DNA from: Desulfovibrio sp. Huiquan2017
GTDB lineage: Bacteria > Desulfobacterota > Desulfovibrionia > Desulfovibrionales > Desulfovibrionaceae
Direction of reading: 5' to 3'
Assembly (NCBI RefSeq): GCF_017351175.1
Contig: NZ_JAFMPN010000005.1
Location: 124,001 to 188,000 of the forward strand
DNA length: 64,000 nucleotides
The translations under genes and the position numbers were made by a program. A model generated the notes under the pieces. It was not told the origin of the DNA, ran no database searches, and saw nothing but the letters and a program-made list of their open reading frames with translations. Shown one piece after another: positions 1 through 6,912 of the stretch (position 1 is the first letter of the stretch; each line of letters begins with the position of its first letter).

Positions 1-194
1 TGCCCGAATTCCGGGCAGTCTTCCGCAATTCCGGGTTCGCCCTGGCCACCCTGCTCATCCGGCTAGCCCTGACCGCGCCCCCCTTCTACAACGTGGCCAT
101 AGGCATCGGTTCGGCGGCCTTCGCCTGCGTGCTCACCCTGGTCTACAACACCTTCTATTCGACCAATTCGAGATTTCTTCAGAAACGAATGTAA
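1..194 (+). CDS. C-terminal end of a membrane protein (cut by window start)
   Basis: An open frame enters the window at base 3 and runs 63 codons to a TAA at 192-194. The fragment is hydrophobic, with stretches such as FALATLLIRLALTAPPF and VAIGIGSAAFACVLTLVY, and ends in a basic tail (FLQKRM). This fits the last one or two membrane helices and cytoplasmic tail of a permease-like protein. The family cannot be named from so short a piece. It points toward the histidine phosphatase gene, which lies on the other strand 18 bp away, so the two are convergent. Confidence 0.6.
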   Translation, partial: PEFRAVFRNSGFALATLLIRLALTAPPFYNVAIGIGSAAFACVLTLVYNTFYSTNSRFLQKRM

Positions 195-212
195 GAACGG
201 CCCGGACGGGCT

Positions 213-812
213 TCAGAACAGCGCGCGCACCGAGCGAGCGTCCAGGTCGGCCGCTTCAAGGGCGAGCCCATGGTCCGTGCGCAGGACCGTGCACCGGGCG
301 TTGCCGGGCTTGAAACGGAACAGGTCGTCCAGCGGATGGCCCGACACCCGGCAGAGCACCGCGCGGATCACGCCCGCATGGGTCGCCGCCAGCACAGGCT
401 GCGGTCCCCGGGCCAACTCCGCAAACGCGCTCATGGCTCGGTCGGCCACGTCCGCAAAGCTCTCGCCGCCGGGCACCCGGAACTGGGCGAGCCGCCGCCC
501 ACGCGCCGCGTATTCCGACGGGAACCGCTCACGGATGGCGGCAAAGGACAGGCCGTCCCATGCCCCCATGTCGATCTCGTCCAATGCGGGCAGCACTTCC
601 ACATCCTGGCCCAGCCGTCCGGCAAGGGGGGCGATAGTGGCCAGAGCACGGCCCGCCGGGCTCGAACAAAGCCGCGCCCACGGGACACCGCCCAGGACAT
701 CCGCCAGATCGCGGGCCTGTTCCCGGCCCTCCGACGAAAGAGGCAGGTTCGTCCTTCCCACGCACCGCCCCTCGCCGCCCTCGGTCCGACCATGCCGTAA
801 AAGCACGATCAC
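213..812 (-). CDS. Histidine phosphatase family protein (CobC/GpmB-like)
   Basis: 199 residues starting MIVLLRHGRTEG. The RHG motif (R6-H7-G8) supplies the phosphoacceptor histidine of the branch-2 phosphatase fold, and the second catalytic histidine sits in ATHAGVIRAVL near residue 145. Size and motifs fit alpha-ribazole phosphatase and small phosphoglycerate-mutase-like enzymes; the substrate cannot be told. It overlaps the upstream nucleotidyltransferase-HD gene by 4 bp (ATGA), so it is translationally coupled and is the last gene of the Mo-hydroxylase accessory operon. That context argues for a phosphorylated metabolite of that pathway rather than cobalamin synthesis, for which no neighbour exists here. 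Confidence 0.85.
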   Translation of the reverse strand: MIVLLRHGRTEGGEGRCVGRTNLPLSSEGREQARDLADVLGGVPWARLCSSPAGRALATIAPLAGRLGQDVEVLPALDEIDMGAWDGLSFAAIRERFPSEYAARGRRLAQFRVPGGESFADVADRAMSAFAELARGPQPVLAATHAGVIRAVLCRVSGHPLDDLFRFKPGNARCTVLRTDHGLALEAADLDARSVRALF

Positions 813-1945
813 GCTAGGGCCTCCCGGGCTATATGCTCGGCCGAGTCGGCCATCTCGCGGTCGAACCGGGCCATGATATTCCTGGCGCGATCAAGCCGCC
901 CCAGAATGGCCTCCTCGGCCCCTTCCTCATTTTTATACTGGGCCACCTTTTCCAGATAACGCTCCTCCAGCGGGACCGGGCCGTGACAACGGACCAGCTT
1001 GTCGGCCAAAAAAACGACCTCCTTCTCGGTGATAGGCGCATCGTCGGACAGGGCCACGTCGAAATGGGCGGCCACGATGTCGGCGGCGTCGGGAAAGCCG
1101 TGAGCGCGCAGCAACTCGGCTCCGGCGGCCTCATGCCGCTTGGTCCCCTTGCCGATGTCGTGGACCAGAGCCGCACCCAGGACCAGGCCGGGGTCCAGCC
1201 GGACAGCATCCGGCCGCTCCGGCAGACGCGCGTTCAACCGTTCGCACAAGGCCACGGCCACCTTGGCCACAGCCCGGCAATGGTCCCGGATATGGTCCGA
1301 GACCCCCTGCAGCCGGAACAGCTCACCGCACTCGTCCGGCAGGGGGTACCCCACCCCCGCCACGGCCAGGGCCAGATCGTAGCCCTCGGGGTGGTCCAGG
1401 TCATGCGTGATCCCGAAATCGGCTACGTCCAGGTCGAGCGCCCTGTCCTCGAAAAGGTCCAGCACGGTCCGCAGCCCCCCGCTCCCGTTGTGGGCGGAAA
1501 TGGCCGGAATGACTTCGGCCCCGATCAGGGGCGGATGGCCGCGCTCCCCGCCGAACCGGGGATAGAGCACGGACGGCCGCGTACGTTTAAATTCCTTCAA
1601 AAGACGGGCCACGGTCTCGGGCCGCACCAGGGGGATGTCCGCCGGAAGCATGAAAAACGCCTCCACGTCCGCACCCAGAGCACGCACCCCGGTCAAAACC
1701 GATGAATACATGCCGCGCTCGAAGGCCGGATTATACACGGCCGAAGCGCCGGCCTCCATGGCACACGCAGCCACATCGGCGGCGCGCTTGCCCGTTACGA
1801 CCACAATCCGGTCCACGCCGCACGTCTTGAACAGGCGCACGCAACGCGACAGGACCGTGCCGCCCATAAGTGGCAGCAGCGGCTTGAACCGCCCCATGCG
1901 CGAGGACCGCCCGGCTGCGGGAATGACCGCCGCAACACCACCCAT
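809..1945 (-). CDS. MobA-like nucleotidyltransferase fused to an HD domain
   Basis: 378 residues. Residues 1-195 are a MobA/MocA-type NTP transferase: AAVIPAAGRSSRMG holds the G-rich nucleotide loop, followed by KPLLP and the metal-binding PADIPL. Residues 215-330 are an HD phosphohydrolase domain with H222 and the HD pair at 262-263 (VHDIGKG). I start at the ATG at 1945, which shares one base with the XdhC stop (TAATG); the longer open frame upstream is out of context. In molybdenum hydroxylase systems such transferases can convert the pterin cofactor to its dinucleotide form. The HD half may hydrolyse a nucleotide or phosphate. Resembles the D. vulgaris DVU_1551 type (from memory). Confidence 0.85.
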   Translation of the reverse strand: MGGVAAVIPAAGRSSRMGRFKPLLPLMGGTVLSRCVRLFKTCGVDRIVVVTGKRAADVAACAMEAGASAVYNPAFERGMYSSVLTGVRALGADVEAFFMLPADIPLVRPETVARLLKEFKRTRPSVLYPRFGGERGHPPLIGAEVIPAISAHNGSGGLRTVLDLFEDRALDLDVADFGITHDLDHPEGYDLALAVAGVGYPLPDECGELFRLQGVSDHIRDHCRAVAKVAVALCERLNARLPERPDAVRLDPGLVLGAALVHDIGKGTKRHEAAGAELLRAHGFPDAADIVAAHFDVALSDDAPITEKEVVFLADKLVRCHGPVPLEERYLEKVAQYKNEEGAEEAILGRLDRARNIMARFDREMADSAEHIAREALA

Positions 1946-2940
1946 TACGCTTTCCCCGCGCGGACCTGGATGAGTTCGCCCACAATGCTGACCGCGATCT
2001 CCTCCGGGGTCTGACCGCCAAGGGGCAGGCCGATGGGACTGTGGCAACGGTCGATGTCCGCCTGGGTAAAGCCGCCGGACAGCAGGGAGTCGTAAATCTT
2101 GTTTCGCTTGGTGGAACTGCCGATCATGCCCACATAGTGCGCCCGGGTGCGCAGGGCCTCGGCCAGGACGTTGCGGTCGTGCAGATGGCCGCGCGTGACA
2201 ATGACCACGAAAGCCTCGGGGTCATCCCGGAAGGAATCGCAGCACCCTTCGAAAGAATCCAGGACCACCACTTCGTCCGCTTCGGGAAACCGTTCGCGGT
2301 TGGCGTATTCGGAGCGGTCGTCCAGGACCACGGTACGGAAGCCGACCATGGCCGCCACCCGGGCGGTGAACCGGGACACATGCCCTGCCCCGAAGATATA
2401 CAGCGGCGCGGGCGGAATGAACGGCTCGTCCAGGAGCATGGGATCGGCATCGCGCGAGAAGACCGGCACATCACGCCCCGGCCTGCCGGGAATCAGAGCA
2501 TGCCCGACGATGCGAGGGGACTCGCCGCCCGCGATGCGCGTTTCGAGGGTCGAAGCCACGCCCGTGCGCAGCCTGTCGTCGAGTTCGGCGTAGGCAAGGG
2601 CGCCATCTCCGCCGGGCGCAACCATCTCAAGGAGCATGGACAGGCCGCCGCCGCAGATCATGTCGGAATCGGCGGCAAGCTCCTGGGTCATATCCACGAA
2701 CATCAGTCTCGCTTCGCCGTCCGCCGCCCCGTTGGACAACATTTCCCCGGCGGCCCGGCAGGCGCGGGCCTCGGCCAGGCCGCCGCCCACGGTGCCGAAA
2801 ATGGACCCGTCTGGCCGCACGGCCATCTTCGCGCCCGAGGACCGGGGCGTGGACCCGGAACTCTCCACTACCGTGACCAGAACAAAGGGTTCTTCCGCTC
2901 GCACCAGTCCCGCCACGTCACGCACAAACGCTTTCATCAT
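1945..2940 (-). CDS. XdhC/CoxI family molybdenum hydroxylase maturation protein
   Basis: 331 residues. The N-terminal XdhC_CoxI domain shows VTVVESSGSTPRSSGAKM and the glycine-rich FGTVGGGLAEA. The C-terminal Rossmann domain shows LYIFGAGHVSRFTARVAA followed by an acidic strand end (VVLDDRSEYAN). XdhC proteins bind the pterin cofactor and deliver it in sulfurated form to xanthine-dehydrogenase-family enzymes; the likely client is Mop. The ATG at 2940 has an AGGAG four bases away and overlaps the preceding ligase stop (ATGA). Neighbours upstream and downstream are equally coupled. Confidence 0.9.
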   Translation of the reverse strand: MMKAFVRDVAGLVRAEEPFVLVTVVESSGSTPRSSGAKMAVRPDGSIFGTVGGGLAEARACRAAGEMLSNGAADGEARLMFVDMTQELAADSDMICGGGLSMLLEMVAPGGDGALAYAELDDRLRTGVASTLETRIAGGESPRIVGHALIPGRPGRDVPVFSRDADPMLLDEPFIPPAPLYIFGAGHVSRFTARVAAMVGFRTVVLDDRSEYANRERFPEADEVVVLDSFEGCCDSFRDDPEAFVVIVTRGHLHDRNVLAEALRTRAHYVGMIGSSTKRNKIYDSLLSGGFTQADIDRCHSPIGLPLGGQTPEEIAVSIVGELIQVRAGKA

Positions 2941-4229
2941 GCAACTCCTATCTCTATGCGCCGCTTACCCAGTCCCGGAACAGCCGGTCCGGCGCCATGC
3001 TTGTTTTCGATATCCACATTCAGGCTCCCGTCCGCAAGCCCACCGGCCACGGCAGGCAGCCGCTTCAGGGCCTCCAGGATCGCGTCGGCCCGACCATCGC
3101 CGCAGACCGTGAGATGCAAAGTGTACCCCTTGAGCCGGGCCACGAAATCCGCCACGCCCGGCACGGCATACAACGCCTCGTTCAATTCCCGCAAAGTCAG
3201 AATTCCGGACGAAAGCGGCACGCCGTCGCGCCTGCGCCGAACCAGCGGATCCAACCGACGAAGCGGGCTGCCGCAGTCGCACCGCCCGGGCAGGATACGG
3301 CCCACGTCCCCGGTGTGGTAGCGAATGATCGGCATGCCTCTCTTGAGGGGCGTGGTCACGACCATATCGCCGAACACGCCGTCCGGAAGCAAACGGCCCG
3401 TGTGCGGGTCCACGATCTCGACGAAGACGTCGGTCTCGCGCAAATGCATGCCCGAGCCGGGCACGCATTCCACGGCTCCGCCCAAACCGGTCTCGATCAT
3501 CCCCCAATGGCGGTAGACCCGACAGCCGAGCAGGTCGGCCACGGCCGCGCAAACCGCGTCCGGGATGATGTCCCAACAAAGCAATGCGGACCGGATGACG
3601 TTCCCGGGCAGGCCGCGCACGCTCCAGGCATGGGCCAGCAGGTTGACATGGGCCGGAGAGCCGACCACGCAGGAAACCCCTTCGGACAGGCATTGGTCCA
3701 CGGCCGCCCCGGCGTCCGTCAATTCACCGTGGGTCACGGCCCGCGAACCTTGGCGCTCCAAGGCATCGCCGAGCAGCCGCCCCACTCCGCCGGGCCGCGC
3801 TCCGGGCAACAAGACCAGGACCGTCCCGCCCGGCTCGACCATGTTGGCCATGCCCCAACTAAAAAAGTCCCGCGTGGCTTCAAGATCGGCAGTAGTGTGA
3901 AAGATACGCTTGGGCGTGCCCGTGGTCCCGGAACTGGACAGGGTGACCACCCGCTCTATCTCGTCGCGGGACACACTGAGGAGCGAGTCCGGATTGGTCC
4001 GCAACAACTCCGGCTCAATCATCGGCAAATGGGAAAAATCGTCCAGGGATGTCAGATTCGCCGTGTCCACGCCGGCAAGATGCCTCGCATAGTGCGGACT
4101 GCCCCGCCGGGCATGGTCCACCAGTTCCTTGAGCCGTTCAAGGAGCCAGGCGTTCAATTCGGGCCGGGTCGGCACCGCTTCCCGCCCCATGCGCCCGGCC
4201 AGCCAGCGGTCAAGATTCGACAGGCTCAT
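2937..4229 (-). CDS. Adenylate-forming ligase (PaaK / coenzyme F390 synthetase-like)
   Basis: 430 residues. The AMP-binding P-loop is clear in VTLSSSGTTGTPKRIFHT, and the later YHTGDVGRILPG matches the hinge motif of phenylacetate-CoA-ligase-type enzymes. A short Cys pair (CDCGSPLRRLD) precedes the C-terminal mobile domain. Enzymes of this superfamily adenylate a carboxylate and pass it to CoA or another nucleophile; the acid used here is unknown. The start overlaps the upstream radical SAM gene by 20 bp. It resembles the D. vulgaris DVU_1553 type (from memory). A role in activating an acid made or consumed by the aldehyde oxidoreductase is possible, but this is inference. Confidence 0.85.
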   Translation of the reverse strand: MSLSNLDRWLAGRMGREAVPTRPELNAWLLERLKELVDHARRGSPHYARHLAGVDTANLTSLDDFSHLPMIEPELLRTNPDSLLSVSRDEIERVVTLSSSGTTGTPKRIFHTTADLEATRDFFSWGMANMVEPGGTVLVLLPGARPGGVGRLLGDALERQGSRAVTHGELTDAGAAVDQCLSEGVSCVVGSPAHVNLLAHAWSVRGLPGNVIRSALLCWDIIPDAVCAAVADLLGCRVYRHWGMIETGLGGAVECVPGSGMHLRETDVFVEIVDPHTGRLLPDGVFGDMVVTTPLKRGMPIIRYHTGDVGRILPGRCDCGSPLRRLDPLVRRRRDGVPLSSGILTLRELNEALYAVPGVADFVARLKGYTLHLTVCGDGRADAILEALKRLPAVAGGLADGSLNVDIENKHGAGPAVPGLGKRRIEIGVA

Positions 4230-5589
4230 GACATTTGCCCCGATACAGGGTTTCGCCGCCCATGGACGTCAGGTTGTAGGCGCAAAACGGAATGAGCCGC
4301 CCGTCCGGCGAAACCTCGTGAATGCAACATCCCTTGAGCCGTTCCAGATCCAATGTCCAGCAGTCCTGAAAAGCCATGGCCGACACGGCGAAAGTATGGG
4401 TGGCCGCCCGTCGGATAAAAACGTCCAGGGCATCCTCGGACGCTCCCCCGGCCACGTCGTCCGGCGCGGCGTCGAAAGCCATGGGCAGCCGGCTGTCCGG
4501 GGCGGCCCACTGCCGTTTGACAAAAGCCTTGGACGCATCCGCTCCTTCCGAGGCGGGACGCGGAGCGCATCCGCAGGAACCGCCCGAGGAAAGCCGGGTC
4601 AACCCGCCCGTCTCGGTGACCACGTAGTTGGCGTGGAATGAGCAGAGGGCATGTTCGCAGCCGGGCGGCCGAAAATCCGCCGCCCGAAGCATGCCGCCCG
4701 TCTGGGTTTCCAGCCCCCGCATGATCTCGGGCAGGGTGATGCGCTCTCCGTCGTCCGGCGCCTTGGGATAGCGGCCGAAATAACTGACCGGCTGAAAATG
4801 CACCCCCCGCACCGCCGGGGAACGCTCCACGCCCAGCCGGAGGATCTCGCCCAGGTCACGGTCGTTGACCCCCGGCACCACCGTGGGCACCAGGATGACA
4901 CCCACCCCGGCCCCGGCCAGGGCGTCCAGGGCCTGAAGCTTGGTCTTGAGCAGGGCGCGGCCCCGCAGGGTCTCGTAAATCGGGTCCCGCACGCCGTCGA
5001 ACTGAAGGAAAACCGAGTCCAGCCCAGCCTCGGCCAGCCGGGCCGCATAGCCCGATTCGCGACCGAGCCGCAGCCCGTTGGTGTTCAGCTGGATAAACGG
5101 AAAGCCCTTGGCCTTGCCTAGCCGAATGATTTCGGGCAGGTCTTCGCGCACCGTGGGTTCGCCGCCCGAAAGCTGGATGTTGCAATGCCCCGAAGCCACC
5201 TCCACGCGATCGAAAAGACGCCCCAGGTCCTTCAAGGAAGGATCGGGCGAAGCCGCCTTGCCGGAGGAGGCGAAACAGACCGGACACCCCAGATCGCAAC
5301 GCCAGGTGACCTCGATGAGCGCCGTGCAGGTATGCTGGCGGTGGGCGTCACACAGCCCGCAATCCAATGGGCACCCCAGCTCCACTCTGGTGAACGGCGT
5401 TTTGGGCCCGGATGGGACCTTGGGCCGCACCCAGGAGGCGAAGGACGGCTCGCCGCGCCAGACCACGGTGCGAAATTCGCCGTGCTCCGGGCAGGTCTTG
5501 ACCAGAAAGGTCTCATTGCCCACGGTCTCGTGACTGGCGGGAATAGCTTTCAGGCAGACCGGACAAACGCTTCTCGGGCTCGAATTCAC
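4210..5589 (-). CDS. Radical SAM protein of the Mo-hydroxylase accessory operon
   Basis: 459 residues from a GTG at 5589 whose bases overlap the upstream stop (GTGA). The frame stays open further upstream but only inside the C-GCAxxG gene. Cysteine motifs in order: C9-x2-C12 with C33 (zinc-ribbon-like), C73-x3-C77-x2-C80, and C98-x3-C102-x2-C105 in CDLGCPVC, the canonical radical SAM cluster site. GGEPTVREDLPEI supplies the SAM-binding GGE motif. C-terminal cysteines (GSCGCAP; GCCIHEV with a later PFCAY) may hold another cluster. Relatives are, as I recall, named TrsS and some are selenoproteins; here the N-terminal motif is plain CxxC. Substrate unknown. Confidence 0.87.
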   Translation of the reverse strand: MNSSPRSVCPVCLKAIPASHETVGNETFLVKTCPEHGEFRTVVWRGEPSFASWVRPKVPSGPKTPFTRVELGCPLDCGLCDAHRQHTCTALIEVTWRCDLGCPVCFASSGKAASPDPSLKDLGRLFDRVEVASGHCNIQLSGGEPTVREDLPEIIRLGKAKGFPFIQLNTNGLRLGRESGYAARLAEAGLDSVFLQFDGVRDPIYETLRGRALLKTKLQALDALAGAGVGVILVPTVVPGVNDRDLGEILRLGVERSPAVRGVHFQPVSYFGRYPKAPDDGERITLPEIMRGLETQTGGMLRAADFRPPGCEHALCSFHANYVVTETGGLTRLSSGGSCGCAPRPASEGADASKAFVKRQWAAPDSRLPMAFDAAPDDVAGGASEDALDVFIRRAATHTFAVSAMAFQDCWTLDLERLKGCCIHEVSPDGRLIPFCAYNLTSMGGETLYRGKCHEPVES

Positions 5590-6041
5590 GGCAGTTCGCG
5601 CCCTTCGGCCGGATCCAGCCCGTTGTCCACCAGAATCTCTCGAACCTTGGCGTTGGCGTCGGCCACCAATCCGCCGCAGCGTTCCGGGTGGGGTTTGCCA
5701 CAGCCGCCGTCCAGAATGGTGCCACAGGTGATGCCGCCGTATTCCAGGGTCCGCTCCGTGAACCAGTCGCGCAGGGACTCCAACATGACCGGCAGAACCT
5801 CCTCGGGCTCTTCCATGTCCAATCCCTTGCCCGCGTACAACCCGAGCGCCAGGACCGCCCCGGTGAGCACACCGCACGGCCCGGAGCAGTCGCCCAGGCC
5901 GTTGCACAGTCCACCCGCGGCCCGGATCAGGTCCGGGTCCTCACGGCCCATCTCGTCCAGGGCCATGACGACCACCATCTGACTGCAACAATATCCCTTT
6001 CCGGCCAGCTCCATGACCCGAAGTCCGGCATCGTCCAACAT
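5586..6041 (-). CDS. C-GCAxxG-C-C family protein
   Basis: 151 residues, cysteine-rich: C18-C19, C46, C52, C56, C106, C114 and C122, including LCNGLGDCSGPCG. The pattern matches small C_GCAxxG_C_C proteins thought to bind metal or redox cofactors. Two starts are possible. ATG at 6047 overlaps the upstream TGA but leaves one base after the AAGGAG; ATG at 6041 gives seven-base spacing and is preferred. The downstream radical SAM GTG overlaps this stop. It resembles the D. vulgaris DVU_1555 type (from memory). Function is not established; a partner or substrate of the radical SAM enzyme is possible. Confidence 0.85.
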   Translation of the reverse strand: MLDDAGLRVMELAGKGYCCSQMVVVMALDEMGREDPDLIRAAGGLCNGLGDCSGPCGVLTGAVLALGLYAGKGLDMEEPEEVLPVMLESLRDWFTERTLEYGGITCGTILDGGCGKPHPERCGGLVADANAKVREILVDNGLDPAEGRELP

Positions 6042-6043
6042 AG

Positions 6044-6694
6044 TCATGCTCCTTGTTTTCGCGCGATCATCAGGAAATAGCTCAATCCCCGCCCGCAACC
6101 GCAGGCCCCCCCGTCGCCGGCCCAGGCGAGCCGGGCGGCCAGGTCCCGCAGATGGGCGGAATGATCTTCCAGCACCTCGACGGTGAAGCCGCCGTCGCGG
6201 ACCAGTCGGGCGGTCTCGGCCAAGGGTGCGGCCCGGTCCGCGCAGGACGCGCCATCCCCCGGAACGGATGAGGCCGCGCACAGGTCGGATAGGACCAAAA
6301 AACCGCCGGGACGCAACACCCGACGGAATTCGGCCAGCCCGACGGCCCGGTCCTCAAACAGGGAAAAAACGCACTCGCAAAAAAGCGCGTCAAAGATTTC
6401 CGGCAAAAACGGCAATTGGTCGCCGCGCGCCCGGACAAGCCCCGGTGCGCCCTGCGCCCGGATGAGCTGGTCGGCCGAAGGCTCCACGCCCCAGGCCTGC
6501 ACACCATAACGCGAACGCAGCCGGGCCACTGTGGCCCCAAGCCCCGCGCCCACATCCAGGACCCGCCAACCCGGCACCGCGCCGATGTGGTCCGCCGCCC
6601 GGTCGGTCAACTCGAAGCCGCCCGGCCTGAGCGTTCGCCCGGCCACGGCGCGCAGCTCCTCCCGCTCCCACAGCGGACGCGGCGCACAGGACAC
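6044..6694 (-). CDS. Class I SAM-dependent methyltransferase
   Basis: 216 residues. SAM-binding motif I is VLDVGAGLGATVA, and motif II/III positions follow (GVEPSADQL; EFRRVLRPGGFLVLSDL). The start is a GTG at 6694, nine bases after GGAGGA and two bases after the preceding stop. A C-terminal GACGCGRG stretch adds two close cysteines. It resembles the D. vulgaris DVU_1556 type (from memory). Substrate unknown. Its place between a zinc-ribbon protein and a radical SAM gene suggests it modifies a small molecule or protein belonging to the Mo-hydroxylase system. Confidence 0.85.
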   Translation of the reverse strand: MSCAPRPLWEREELRAVAGRTLRPGGFELTDRAADHIGAVPGWRVLDVGAGLGATVARLRSRYGVQAWGVEPSADQLIRAQGAPGLVRARGDQLPFLPEIFDALFCECVFSLFEDRAVGLAEFRRVLRPGGFLVLSDLCAASSVPGDGASCADRAAPLAETARLVRDGGFTVEVLEDHSAHLRDLAARLAWAGDGGACGCGRGLSYFLMIARKQGA

Positions 6695-6696
6695 GA

Positions 6697-6912
6697 TTAC
6701 TTATCCTCCAGCAACTGCTCCACTTGATACATCTTGCCCAAGGCGAGGTGTTCGGGAATGAGCACGTAACCGCATTGCGGGCAGACAGGCAGCTCCACGG
6801 TGAACTGAGAGTTGAGATAGGTCAGTTCCACCGGTTTCATGACCATGTCCTCGTCACAGGCGGCGCACCGCCAGCCCCCGGCCCCGGTTCCCGGCACCGT
6901 GATCACGCTCAT
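6697..6912 (-). CDS. Small double-CxxC zinc-ribbon-like protein
   Basis: 71 residues with C16-x2-C19 and C44-x2-C47, the spacing of a zinc ribbon or rubredoxin-like knuckle, and little else. The ATG at 6912 follows GGGAGGGCAGCC and overlaps the oxidoreductase stop (ATGA). It resembles the D. vulgaris DVU_1557 redox-protein type (from memory). It could be an electron shuttle or a metal-binding adaptor for the neighbouring enzymes; the sequence does not decide between these. Confidence 0.82.
   Translation of the reverse strand: MSVITVPGTGAGGWRCAACDEDMVMKPVELTYLNSQFTVELPVCPQCGYVLIPEHLALGKMYQVEQLLEDK

Noticed and set aside
4210-5589. Selenocysteine in the radical SAM protein, as in some relatives
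   Set aside because: The N-terminal motif here is CPVC with normal Cys codons, and there is no in-frame TGA before the terminal stop.
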